The position numbers and the translations under genes are program-made. Shown here piece by piece: positions 35,860 to 44,204 of a stretch of 64,000 nt of DNA (position 1 is its first letter; each line of letters begins with the position of its first letter). The notes under the pieces are model-generated. The model was not told where the DNA came from. It saw nothing but the letters and a program-made list of their open reading frames with translations, and did not search any database. Location of the stretch: contig NZ_MVOL01000008.1 in NCBI RefSeq assembly GCF_002018875.1, positions 310,001-374,000 on the forward strand, written 5' to 3'. The stretch is from Pseudomonas sp. MF4836. Lineage in GTDB: Bacteria; Pseudomonadota; Gammaproteobacteria; Pseudomonadales; Pseudomonadaceae.

Positions 35860-37524
35860 TCAGCCGCGGTGGCGACCGCGGAAGTAGTTGATCAAACCCT
35901 GAGTGGAGGCATCGTCAGCCGGTGTTTCCTCGCTGCCAACCAGGCGGTTGTAGACGCCTTTGCCCAGCTCCTTGCCCAGCTCCACGCCCCATTGGTCAAA
36001 GGCGTTGATGCCCCACACCACGCTCTGCACGAACACCTTGTGTTCATACAGCGCCACCAGTGCGCCCAGGCGACGCGGGCTGATGCGCTCGACCACCAGG
36101 GTGTTGCTTGGGCGGTTGCCCGGAATCACCTTGTGCGGCGCAAGCTTCTGCACTTCGTCTTCGCTCAGGCCTTTGTCGCGCAGTTCGGTTTCGGCTTCGG
36201 CGCGGGTCTTGCCCAGCATCAGCGCCTGGCTTTGCGACAGGCAGTTGGCGTACAGCCACTGGTGGTGGTCGGAGACCGGGTTGAAGCTGACGATCGGCAC
36301 GATGAAATCGGCCGGAATCAGTTGGGTGCCTTGGTGCAGCAACTGGTGGTAAGCGTGCTGACCGTTGCAGCCGACGCCGCCCCAAATGACCGGGCCGGTA
36401 TCAGTGGACACCGGGGTACCGTCCTGGCGCACGCTCTTGCCGTTGGACTCCATGTCCAACTGCTGCAAGTGCTTGGTGATGTTACGCAGGTAGTGGTCGT
36501 ACGGCAGGATCGCGTGGCTCTGCGCGCCCCAGAAGTTGCCGTACCAGACGCCCAGCAACGCCAGCAGTACCGGCATGTTCTGTTCGAATGGCGCGCTCTG
36601 GAAATGCTGGTCCATGGTGTAGGCACCGGACAGCAGTTCCTTGAAGTTCGACATGCCGATGGCCAGGGCGATCGGCAACCCGATGGCCGACCACAGCGAA
36701 TAGCGGCCGCCGACCCAATCCCACATCGGGAAGATGTTTTCTTCGCGGATACCGAACGCCACGGCAGCGGCGTTGTTGCTGGAAACCGCAATGAAGTGCC
36801 GATACAGCTCGGCTTCCGAACCACCCTGGGCCAGGTACCAGGCGCGTGCGGCCTGGGCGTTTTTCAGGGTTTCCAGGGTATTGAAGGATTTCGACGAGAC
36901 GATGAACAGCGTGGTCTCGGCGCGCAGCTTGAGGGTCAGCTCATGGAACTCACTGCCGTCGATGTTCGCCAGGTAATGGCAGCGCACGCCTTTTTGGGCA
37001 TAGGACAGCAGGGCTTCGGAAACCAGTTCCGGGCCCAGGAACGAGCCACCGATACCGATGTTCACCACGTCGGTGATCGGTTTTTCGGTGTAGCCACGCC
37101 ACAGGCCGTCGTGAATGCGACCCACCAGGTCGGTGATCTGATTCAGCACCTTGTGCACGTCAGGCATCACGTTGACGCCATTGACCGACAGTTTGTCGCC
37201 TACCGGGCGGCGCAGGGCGGTATGCAGGGCCGGGCGCCCTTCGGAAGAGTTGACCAACTCGCCATTGAACAGCGCCCTGATCGCGTCCTGCAGGCCGACT
37301 TCGTCAGCCAGGCCCACCAGCAGGTCGCGGGTTTCGCTGTTGATCAGGTTTTTTGAATAATCGAGAAAAAGCCCACAGCTGCTCAGGCTGAAATGATGAA
37401 AGCGCTGCGGGTCGGCATTGAAGGCTTCGCGCATGCTGAAATCCTGCATGGCTTGGCGGTGGTCATTCAACGCCTGCCAGGCGGGCAGAGCGGTAACGTC
37501 ATGAGGGGTGCGGTAATACGCCAT
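35860..37524 (-). CDS. pgi: Glucose-6-phosphate isomerase
   Basis: The 554-residue enzyme interconverts glucose-6-phosphate and fructose-6-phosphate. The phosphosugar motifs VNIGIGGSFLGPELV and VGGRYSLWSAIGLP, and the second signature near SDHHQWLYANCLSQSQAL, are present. The start at ATG 37524 gives MAYYRTPHDVTALPAWQAL, matching the family; earlier in-frame sequence is upstream leader. It lies downstream of panD across a 240-base gap. Confidence 0.96.
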   Translation of the reverse strand: MAYYRTPHDVTALPAWQALNDHRQAMQDFSMREAFNADPQRFHHFSLSSCGLFLDYSKNLINSETRDLLVGLADEVGLQDAIRALFNGELVNSSEGRPALHTALRRPVGDKLSVNGVNVMPDVHKVLNQITDLVGRIHDGLWRGYTEKPITDVVNIGIGGSFLGPELVSEALLSYAQKGVRCHYLANIDGSEFHELTLKLRAETTLFIVSSKSFNTLETLKNAQAARAWYLAQGGSEAELYRHFIAVSSNNAAAVAFGIREENIFPMWDWVGGRYSLWSAIGLPIALAIGMSNFKELLSGAYTMDQHFQSAPFEQNMPVLLALLGVWYGNFWGAQSHAILPYDHYLRNITKHLQQLDMESNGKSVRQDGTPVSTDTGPVIWGGVGCNGQHAYHQLLHQGTQLIPADFIVPIVSFNPVSDHHQWLYANCLSQSQALMLGKTRAEAETELRDKGLSEDEVQKLAPHKVIPGNRPSNTLVVERISPRRLGALVALYEHKVFVQSVVWGINAFDQWGVELGKELGKGVYNRLVGSEETPADDASTQGLINYFRGRHRG

Positions 37525-37765
37525 CGCTGCGGTTTTCCTTTTGCTTGAACTGCCTTTTGGACACTGAAAAGCCCGGAACGTCCTGTTGGATGACAGGCCT
37601 CGTTCGGTCGACCCTGCGTCAACACGATAAATGGCGCGGGGCAATTACAGTAACCCTCGCGTGTTGATCTGTCTTGGCTTTGTCTGACCTGTGGCCGGTA
37701 CTTTTTTATACCGGCGCGCACGGCGGGTGCAACAAAGGGGTGTGGATTGTTAGAAAAGAGTGGTT

Positions 37766-38146
37766 TCAGGCGACCTGAACCGGGATGGCATTGCTGGTGT
37801 GGCTCAGCTCGTTGCCGGGGGCCATGTACAGCATGCGCGGCTGGAAGTTGAGCAGCTCGGCTTCGCTGTAGTGGGCATAGGCGCAGATGATCACCCGATC
37901 GCCGACCTTGGCCTTGTGCGCTGCGGCGCCGTTGACCGAGATCATGCGCGAACCGGGCTCGCCGCGAATGGCGTAGGTGGTGAAACGTTCGCCATTGTCG
38001 ACGTTGTAGATCTGGATCTGTTCGTACTCACGGATGCCAGACAGGTCCAGCCATTCGCCATCGATGGCGCAAGAGCCTTCGTAATCGAGCACAGCGTGGG
38101 TGACTTCGGCGCGATGCAGCTTGGCCTTGAGCATGATGGCGTGCAT
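37766..38146 (-). CDS. panD: Aspartate 1-decarboxylase
   Basis: The 126-residue pyruvoyl enzyme makes beta-alanine from aspartate for pantothenate synthesis. It self-cleaves at Gly24-Ser25 (YEGSCAID). The product order panB-panC-panD on the minus strand is standard. It follows panC by about 100 bases. Confidence 0.97.
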   Translation of the reverse strand: MHAIMLKAKLHRAEVTHAVLDYEGSCAIDGEWLDLSGIREYEQIQIYNVDNGERFTTYAIRGEPGSRMISVNGAAAHKAKVGDRVIICAYAHYSEAELLNFQPRMLYMAPGNELSHTSNAIPVQVA

Positions 38147-38251
38147 GGGGTGTATCCCTTGTCAGATCCTCGGGCGGGGCGCGGCAATAGTGGCTGCGGG
38201 CCCCTGGCGGCGGCAGTTTGCCCGAAGGTCCTGCTTCGGGCAATCATGCTT

Positions 38252-39112
38252 TTATGCCGTGGCGTCGAGGTTCAGATGAAGGTTATCGATCAGGCGTGTG
38301 GCGCCCAGATACGCGGCCGCCAGAATCACCAGGTCGCGGTCATCTGCCGTGGCCAGGCGCAGGTTCGTGGCGTGGCGGATCTCCAGGTAATCGGGACGTA
38401 GACCGGCCGCTTCCAGTTGCTGGCGTTGTTCGCCCAGCAGCTTGGGATAATCCCGTTCGCCCTGTTCGATAGCCTGGGCGATCTGGCTCAGGCTGCGGTA
38501 CAGCGCCGGCGCGATGGCGCGTTGTTGCTCGTCGAGGTAGCCGTTGCGCGAAGACAAGGCCAGGCCGTCGGCGGCCCGTACGGTCGGCTCGCCGATAATC
38601 TGGATCGGCATGTTCAGGTCCTGGACCAGGGCACGAATGACCGCCAGTTGCTGAAAGTCCTTCTGGCCAAACACCGCGAGGTCCGGCTGCACCATGTTGA
38701 ACAGCTTGCAGACCACGGTCGCCACGCCCTCGAAATGCCCGGGACGGCTGGCGCCGCACAGGCCTTCGGAAAGCTGAGGGACGCTGACTCGGGTCTGGCC
38801 GCTCATGCCTTCCGGATACACCTCTTCAACGCTGGGGGCGAAGAGCAGGTGGCAGCCGGCTTGCAGCAGTTTTTCCTGGTCGGCGGCCAGGGTCCGAGGG
38901 TACTTGTCGAGGTCTTCGCCCGCGCCGAATTGCAGCGGGTTGACGAAAATGCTCGCCACCACGAAATCCACTCGCTGCGCCGCCTTGGTCACCAGTGCGG
39001 CATGGCCGCTGTGCAGGTTGCCCATGGTCGGGACCAGACCGATACGTTTGCCTTCGCTACGGGCGCGAGCCACCGCCGCGCGCAGCTCGCGCACAGTTTT
39101 AACAGTATTCAT
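38252..39112 (-). CDS. panC: Pantoate-beta-alanine ligase
   Basis: The 286-residue enzyme joins pantoate and beta-alanine with ATP. The HIGH-like motif PTMGNLHSGH lies near residue 28 and FGQKDFQQLAVI and ALSSRNGYL further on. Its start overlaps the panB stop by 4 bases, so the two are coupled. Confidence 0.97.
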   Translation of the reverse strand: MNTVKTVRELRAAVARARSEGKRIGLVPTMGNLHSGHAALVTKAAQRVDFVVASIFVNPLQFGAGEDLDKYPRTLAADQEKLLQAGCHLLFAPSVEEVYPEGMSGQTRVSVPQLSEGLCGASRPGHFEGVATVVCKLFNMVQPDLAVFGQKDFQQLAVIRALVQDLNMPIQIIGEPTVRAADGLALSSRNGYLDEQQRAIAPALYRSLSQIAQAIEQGERDYPKLLGEQRQQLEAAGLRPDYLEIRHATNLRLATADDRDLVILAAAYLGATRLIDNLHLNLDATA

Positions 39113-39909
39113 GCAGAGAATCCGTGTTCAGCGCCCGGGAAAGTCCCGGCTTTGACTTCATTGACGTAGGCGGCCAGGGCGGACTGGATGCTGTCCTGGC
39201 CGGCCATGAAGTTCTTCACGAACTTGGGCGCACGGCCGCTCAGTGACAGCCCGAGCATGTCGTGGATCACCAGAACCTGGCCGTCGGTGGCGCTGCCGGC
39301 GCCGATGCCGATCACCGGGATTTTCACCGCCTGGGTGATTTCAGTGGCCAGCTCGCTGGGCACGCATTCGAGCAGCAGCATCGCTGCCCCCGCCTGCTCC
39401 AGGGCGATGGCATCCGCGCGCATCTGCCGGGCCTGGTTCTCGTTGCGGCCCTGGACCTTGTACCCACCCAGGATATTCACCGACTGTGGGGTCAGGCCCA
39501 TGTGCGCGCACACCGGAATGCCGCGCTCGGCCAGCAGGCGAATCGAATCCGCCAGCCACAGTGCACCTTCGACCTTGACCATGTGCGCACCGGCCTGCAT
39601 CAGCTGGGCGCTGTTGTTGAGGGCTTGTTCGGTGGTGGCATAGGCCATGAAGGGCAGGTCGGCGAGGATCAGCGCACCACTGTTACCGCGTTTGACCGAA
39701 GCCACGTGGTAGGCCATTTCGGCGGTGGTAACAGGGAGGGTGCTGTCGTGCCCTTGCAAGACCATGCCGAGGGAGTCGCCCACCAGCAGAACGTCGACGC
39801 CCGCTTCGCAGCAGGTGTGGGCGAAGGTGGCGTCATAGCAGGTCAACATGGCGATCTTCTCGCCTTTCTGCTTGAGGTTTTGCAGGGTGGTCAGGGTGAT
39901 ATCCGGCAT
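39109..39909 (-). CDS. panB: 3-methyl-2-oxobutanoate hydroxymethyltransferase
   Basis: The 266-residue enzyme adds a hydroxymethyl group from methylene-THF to ketoisovalerate, the first committed pantothenate step. Metal-site motifs LLVGDSLGMVLQGHDST and VCAHMGLTPQSV are present. The ATG at 39909 with an AGGACC site is used; a TTG one codon upstream is not needed. It heads panB-panC-panD. Confidence 0.97.
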   Translation of the reverse strand: MPDITLTTLQNLKQKGEKIAMLTCYDATFAHTCCEAGVDVLLVGDSLGMVLQGHDSTLPVTTAEMAYHVASVKRGNSGALILADLPFMAYATTEQALNNSAQLMQAGAHMVKVEGALWLADSIRLLAERGIPVCAHMGLTPQSVNILGGYKVQGRNENQARQMRADAIALEQAGAAMLLLECVPSELATEITQAVKIPVIGIGAGSATDGQVLVIHDMLGLSLSGRAPKFVKNFMAGQDSIQSALAAYVNEVKAGTFPGAEHGFSA

Positions 39910-40144
39910 CAAAAGGTCCTCATTCAGGCGCTTTGGAAACTACTGCGAGTAACGCGCGTGATTCTTCGTTTATTCAGGCGCACGGTCTTTTGTCGTGCTT
40001 ATAAGGCCTGGATTGCGCCCTTTAACGCCAGGTTGGCGGCAACGGGACGCCTATAGTCGTGAGGAGAACTCGGGAAGTCAATTGGATGTGTTACCGCATT
40101 GTTACGCCGCGGGTGTTACCGCGGTTACTGATGCGTTTCAGCTG

Positions 40145-40624
40145 TCAGGCCAGCCGTTCCAGCCCGACAAAAGGGCAGGCCGCGAGGAGTTCGCGCAGGG
40201 TACGGCCGTCGGCCAGTTGCAGGTTTTCCGGAGCCAGTTCCGCCAGGGGGTAGAGGACAAAGGCCCGGGCGTGCATGTGGTAGTGCGGGACCTTGAGCCG
40301 CGGCTCGTCGATCAGGCGGTCACCGAACAGCAGGATATCCAGATCAAGGGTGCGCGGGCCCCAGCGCTCGTTGCGCTCCCGGCCCTGGCTGTTTTCGATG
40401 GCTTGCAGCGCATCCAGCAAGGCCAGAGGGGACAGGCGGCTATCAAACGCCGCGACTGCGTTGGTGTAGCGCGGTTGGCCGGGCAGCAGGGAGTCGCTCT
40501 GATAGAAAGACGACACGCCCACCCACTCGGTCTCGGGCAGCTGCGCCAGGGCATCAGTTGCGCTGCGCAGTTGTTGCGTCGGGGCAGCCAGATTGCTGCC
40601 CATGCCGATGTAGATGCGCTCCAT
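40145..40624 (-). CDS. folK: Folate pyrophosphokinase (HPPK)
   Basis: The 159-residue enzyme transfers pyrophosphate from ATP to 6-hydroxymethyl-dihydropterin. The signatures MGSNLAAP and RWGPRTLDLDILLFGD are present. The start at 40624 gives MERIYIGMGSNL; the preceding in-frame sequence belongs to the pcnB tail. It follows pcnB by 4 bases, typical of a pcnB-folK pair. Confidence 0.95.
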   Translation of the reverse strand: MERIYIGMGSNLAAPTQQLRSATDALAQLPETEWVGVSSFYQSDSLLPGQPRYTNAVAAFDSRLSPLALLDALQAIENSQGRERNERWGPRTLDLDILLFGDRLIDEPRLKVPHYHMHARAFVLYPLAELAPENLQLADGRTLRELLAACPFVGLERLA

Positions 40625-40628
40625 CAAC

Positions 40629-42023
40629 TTACTCGCCGGATGGGCCCGCGCTGCGTTTGCGCTTGGCGCCGCTGCTGCGGCGGCGTTTACGTGGAGCGCC
40701 GCTGGCACTGTCATCCTTGCCGCTGAGGTCGCGGATCATGTCGCGGCGTTCGGCATCGTTGGCATCCTGATAATCAGTCCACCACTCGCCCAGGCCATCG
40801 GTCTGCTCACCTGCGCTCTCACGCAGCAGCAGGAAGTCATAGCCGGCACGAAAACGCGGGTTGTCCAGTAACTGGTCGGCGCGCTTGCCGCTACGACGTG
40901 GCAGGCGCTCCTGCATGTCCCAGATCTCGCGGATCGGCATGGTGAAGCGTTTCGGAATTGCTATGCGCTGGCACTGTTCGGCGATCAGCTCATGTGCCGC
41001 TTCCTGCATCGCCGGAATTGGCGGCATGCCGCGTTCCTGCAGGCGCAACACGCGGGCTGGAAGGGCCGGCCAGAGCAGGGCGGCGAAGAGGAAGGCCGGG
41101 GTCACCGGTTTGTTCTGCTTGATGCGCAGATCGGTATTGGCCAGGGCTTCGCTGATCAGGGTATGGGTATAAGTCGGGTTGTACTCAAGGGCCTCGGCGC
41201 TGGCCGGGAACAACGGATCGAACAGTTGCAGGTCCACCAGCATCTCAAAGGTGTCTGCTGCGTGGCCCGAGAGGAACAGCTTGAGCACTTCCTCGAACAG
41301 GCGTGCCGACGGGATCTCCCGCAGCATCGGGGCCAGGTCGCGAATCGGCGCGGCGGTGTGCTTCTCGATGCCGAAATCCAGCTTGGCTGCGAAGCGCACG
41401 GCCCGCAGCATCCGCACCGGGTCTTCCTGGTAGCGTTGCTGAGGGTCGCCGATTAGGCGGATCAGATGATTGCGGATGTCGTGCACGCCATTGGCGTAAT
41501 CGAGAATGCGCTCACTGACCGGATCGTAATACAGGGCGTTGATGGTGAAGTCGCGGCGTTGGGCATCTTCTTCGAGGGTGCCGTAGACGTTGTCGCGCAG
41601 GATCCGCCCGCTTTCATTACGCGAGGACTGATTGCTGTCTTCCTCTTCGTCGTTCTGCGGGTGGTTGGCGCGGAAGGTCGCGACCTCGATGATTTCGCGA
41701 CCAAAATGGATATGCACCAGTTTGAAACGGCGACCGATGATGCGCGCGTTACGAAACTCTGCCCGCACCTGTTCCGGTGTGGCGCTGGTGGCGACGTCGA
41801 AATCCTTGGGCGTGATATTGAGCAGCATGTCGCGCACGCAACCACCTACCAGGTACGCCTGATAGCCAGCGTTCTGCAGGCGTTCGACGATGTTCACCGC
41901 ATAGCGGCTGAACTGGGCGCGTTGCAGCGAATGTTGGCTGCTGTTGAGCACTTCAGGCGTGCTACGGATGTGTTGCGTATGACGCTTGGGCGAACGGAAT
42001 GACTGGAACAACTTCTTCAGCAT
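40629..42023 (-). CDS. pcnB: Poly(A) polymerase PcnB
   Basis: The 464-residue enzyme adds A-tails to RNA 3' ends, marking them for decay. The nucleotidyltransferase motif YLVGGCVRDMLLNITPKDFDVATS holds the GG and the Asp pair. RRDFTINALYYDP lies further on and a basic C-terminus (RKRRRSSGAKRKRS) may bind RNA. The ATG at 42023 is used; an in-frame GTG at 42032 is also possible. It lies downstream of crcZ, as in other pseudomonads. Confidence 0.95.
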   Translation of the reverse strand: MLKKLFQSFRSPKRHTQHIRSTPEVLNSSQHSLQRAQFSRYAVNIVERLQNAGYQAYLVGGCVRDMLLNITPKDFDVATSATPEQVRAEFRNARIIGRRFKLVHIHFGREIIEVATFRANHPQNDEEEDSNQSSRNESGRILRDNVYGTLEEDAQRRDFTINALYYDPVSERILDYANGVHDIRNHLIRLIGDPQQRYQEDPVRMLRAVRFAAKLDFGIEKHTAAPIRDLAPMLREIPSARLFEEVLKLFLSGHAADTFEMLVDLQLFDPLFPASAEALEYNPTYTHTLISEALANTDLRIKQNKPVTPAFLFAALLWPALPARVLRLQERGMPPIPAMQEAAHELIAEQCQRIAIPKRFTMPIREIWDMQERLPRRSGKRADQLLDNPRFRAGYDFLLLRESAGEQTDGLGEWWTDYQDANDAERRDMIRDLSGKDDSASGAPRKRRRSSGAKRKRSAGPSGE

Positions 42024-42177
42024 GGGATGCACTGTTTGAAGGAATGTTCGGCCATAACGAAGAATGACCGCATGATGGGCCGGGATTCTAGCATTTAGTC
42101 GGGGGATGGTGTAGGACGGCGGAGTTTTGAGCTGAAAGCCGTGAGCGGCATGGGTTGGGCGGGGAAAGCTGAATCGC

Positions 42178-42548
42178 GGAAACTACAAGGGGAGCCGAAG
42201 CTCCCCCAGAAGTAGTTGCGTGCTCTATTTTTATTATTGGTTTTGGGCTTCTTGTTTTTGTTTAACGCCCGTGTCACCTGGTTTACCCAGAGTGACCCTC
42301 CCAATCGGGAGCCAAGAGCAAACGGATTGCTTTGATCGCTGTGTTGCAATGATCTGATGATCCAACCAGTTCAGGCTCTGCCTTAGGGCAGTTTTTGTTG
42401 TTCTCGGCCTGGTTGTGGGGCAAGCCCCAAATACAACGCCTCTCCAAAAGAATCAGTTAGCTGCGCCTCCGCCGTGTTGTTTTTATTATGCGTGAGTCGA
42501 TTCGTCTTATTTTTATTGTCTTATGCATTGCTTGTTATTGTTCTTGTA
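42178..42548 (-). ncRNA. crcZ: CrcZ, Hfq/Crc-sequestering small RNA
   Basis: The RNA is placed between cbrB and pcnB on the minus strand, starting about 12 bases past a sigma-54 promoter (42560-42574). It ends at a stem of AACTAC/GTAGTT enclosing GGGGAGC/GCTCCCC with loop TTCG (42181-42217). At least six A-rich AANAANAA-type motifs are visible, such as AAGAACAATAACAA, AATAAAAATAAG, AATAAAAACAACA, AACAACAAAAAC, AACAAAAACAAGAA and AATAATAAAAATAG. Such motifs let CrcZ titrate Hfq/Crc and relieve catabolite repression. CbrB is the known activator in the genus. Length is about 370 bases. Exact ends are inferred. Confidence 0.93.
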
Positions 42549-42559
42549 CCAGACATATA

Positions 42560-42574
42560 GCAGATGCCGTGCCA
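42560..42574 (-). promoter_or_regulatory. Sigma-54 promoter of crcZ
   Basis: Read on the minus strand, TGGCACGGCATCTGC has the full -24 TGGCACG and the -12 TGC at correct spacing. It is the expected target of CbrB with RpoN. Confidence 0.92.
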
Positions 42575-42631
42575 ACTTTTGCGAGCCCCAATGAAACTGG
42601 GGGTTGACCGGTGTTTTGGGTTTTTTACGGG

Positions 42632-42674
42632 CAAAAAAAAGCCGGGGCTTCGTTACCTTTAGCCCCGGCTTTTG
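42632..42674 (-). terminator. Intrinsic terminator of cbrB
   Basis: The stem AAAAGCCGGGGCT/AGCCCCGGCTTTT with an eleven-base loop is followed by a T-run on the minus strand. It separates cbrB from the crcZ promoter, so crcZ is an independent transcript. Confidence 0.92.
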
Positions 42675-42745
42675 TTACGTGAAATTGCAGAGGTAACAGT
42701 TTTTTCACAAAGTCGAGTGTTACCCGCACTTCCTACAGCGAAGGT

Positions 42746-44182
42746 TCAGCTTTCGCTGGCGACCCCGGTCTTGCGTCGTGGAATGCCCAGGCGCTGGCGC
42801 CGTTCCCACAGGCACTTGCGGCTGACGCCCAGTTTGCGTGCCAGTTCGGTCTCGGTCATATGGTCCTGATGCTCGAGCACGAAATGCTGGAAGTAGTCTT
42901 CCAGAGACAGATCTTCGGTGGGCTCGTGGCTGGTGGTATTGGCGCCGCCCTGTTGCGGAGCCAGGCCGATGAAGTCGTCATCGTCCAGGTCGCTCAGTTC
43001 GATATCGATGCCCAGCAGCTCGGCAGAAATCTCCGGGCTTTCACACAGGATCACCGCACGCTCGACGGCGTTTTCCAGCTCCCGCACGTTTCCTGGCCAG
43101 GAATAATGACGAATGGCCTGTTCGGCGTCCGGGGCAAACCTCAGGTCGGTGCGGCCCACGCGTGCGCTCTGGCGTGCCAGAAAGGCGGTGGCGATCTCGT
43201 TGACGTCGGCGCCACGTTCACGCAGTGCGGGCAGCTTGAGGGCAATCACGTGCAGTCGGTAATAAAGGTCTTCACGGAACTGGCCGATCTTGGCCAGGCT
43301 CTTGAGGTCCCTGTGGGTTGCAGCGATCAGGCGCACATCCACCTTCTGCGACTGCACCGAGCCGACACGACGGATTTCGCCTTCCTGCAGTACCCGCAAC
43401 AGGCGCGCCTGGGCTTCCAGGGGCAGCTCGCCAATTTCGTCGAGGAACAGCGTGCCGCCGTCCGCTGCTTCCACCAAGCCCGCGCGCCCGGCGCTGGCCC
43501 CGGTGAATGCACCTTTTTCGTGGCCGAACAGTTCGGACTCGATCAGGGTTTCCGGAATGGCTGCACAGTTGACCGAAATCATCGGCGCCTTGGCACGTTT
43601 CGACAGATTGTGCAGGGCGCGGGCCACCAGTTCCTTGCCGGTCCCGGATTCGCCCTGGATCAGTACATTGGAGTCGGTCGGGGCGACCTTGCGGATCTTG
43701 CTGTACATGTCCTGCATCGGCGGGCATGAGCCGATGATGCCGATTTCGCCATTACTGTTTCCGGCGCCGGCTTTCTCGCCAGCGTTGGCTGCCTTGCCCG
43801 CCGGACGCTCAGCCGGGTTGGCCTGGGCGCTTTGCCGGTCGCGCAGGATGCGCGCCACGGCCTGGAGCATTTCGTCGTGGTCGAAAGGTTTGGCGATGTA
43901 ATCCACCGCGCCCATCTTCATTGAGTCAACGGCCGAACGCAGGCTGGCGTAGCTGGTCATGATCAGCACCGGCGTGCCCTGGCCGAGCTTGATCAGCTCG
44001 GTACCGGGGGCGCCCGGCAAGCGCAAATCACTGACGATCAGGTCGAACGTGGGGATGCTGAAACGCTCCTGCGCTTCCTGCACCGAGCCGGCTTCGCTGA
44101 CCTGGTACTGGTTGCGCTCCAGCAGACGACGCAAGGCGGAGCGGATGATGGTTTCGTCTTCGACGATCAGAATGTGCGGCAT
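42746..44182 (-). CDS. cbrB: Two-component response regulator CbrB (NtrC family)
   Basis: The 478-residue activator has a receiver with phospho-acceptor Asp52 (SDLRLPG) and Lys98 (AKPF). The AAA+ domain carries GESGTGKE and an intact GAFTGA loop, and the C-terminal Fis-type helix-turn-helix is ETELARKLGVSRKCLWERR. It works with sigma-54 to activate crcZ and carbon/nitrogen-balance genes. It follows cbrA by about 20 bases. Unlike the PilR-like protein in this window, all signalling residues are intact. Confidence 0.97.
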   Translation of the reverse strand: MPHILIVEDETIIRSALRRLLERNQYQVSEAGSVQEAQERFSIPTFDLIVSDLRLPGAPGTELIKLGQGTPVLIMTSYASLRSAVDSMKMGAVDYIAKPFDHDEMLQAVARILRDRQSAQANPAERPAGKAANAGEKAGAGNSNGEIGIIGSCPPMQDMYSKIRKVAPTDSNVLIQGESGTGKELVARALHNLSKRAKAPMISVNCAAIPETLIESELFGHEKGAFTGASAGRAGLVEAADGGTLFLDEIGELPLEAQARLLRVLQEGEIRRVGSVQSQKVDVRLIAATHRDLKSLAKIGQFREDLYYRLHVIALKLPALRERGADVNEIATAFLARQSARVGRTDLRFAPDAEQAIRHYSWPGNVRELENAVERAVILCESPEISAELLGIDIELSDLDDDDFIGLAPQQGGANTTSHEPTEDLSLEDYFQHFVLEHQDHMTETELARKLGVSRKCLWERRQRLGIPRRKTGVASES

Positions 44183-44204
44183 TGATTCAATTCTCTCGAC
44201 GGTC

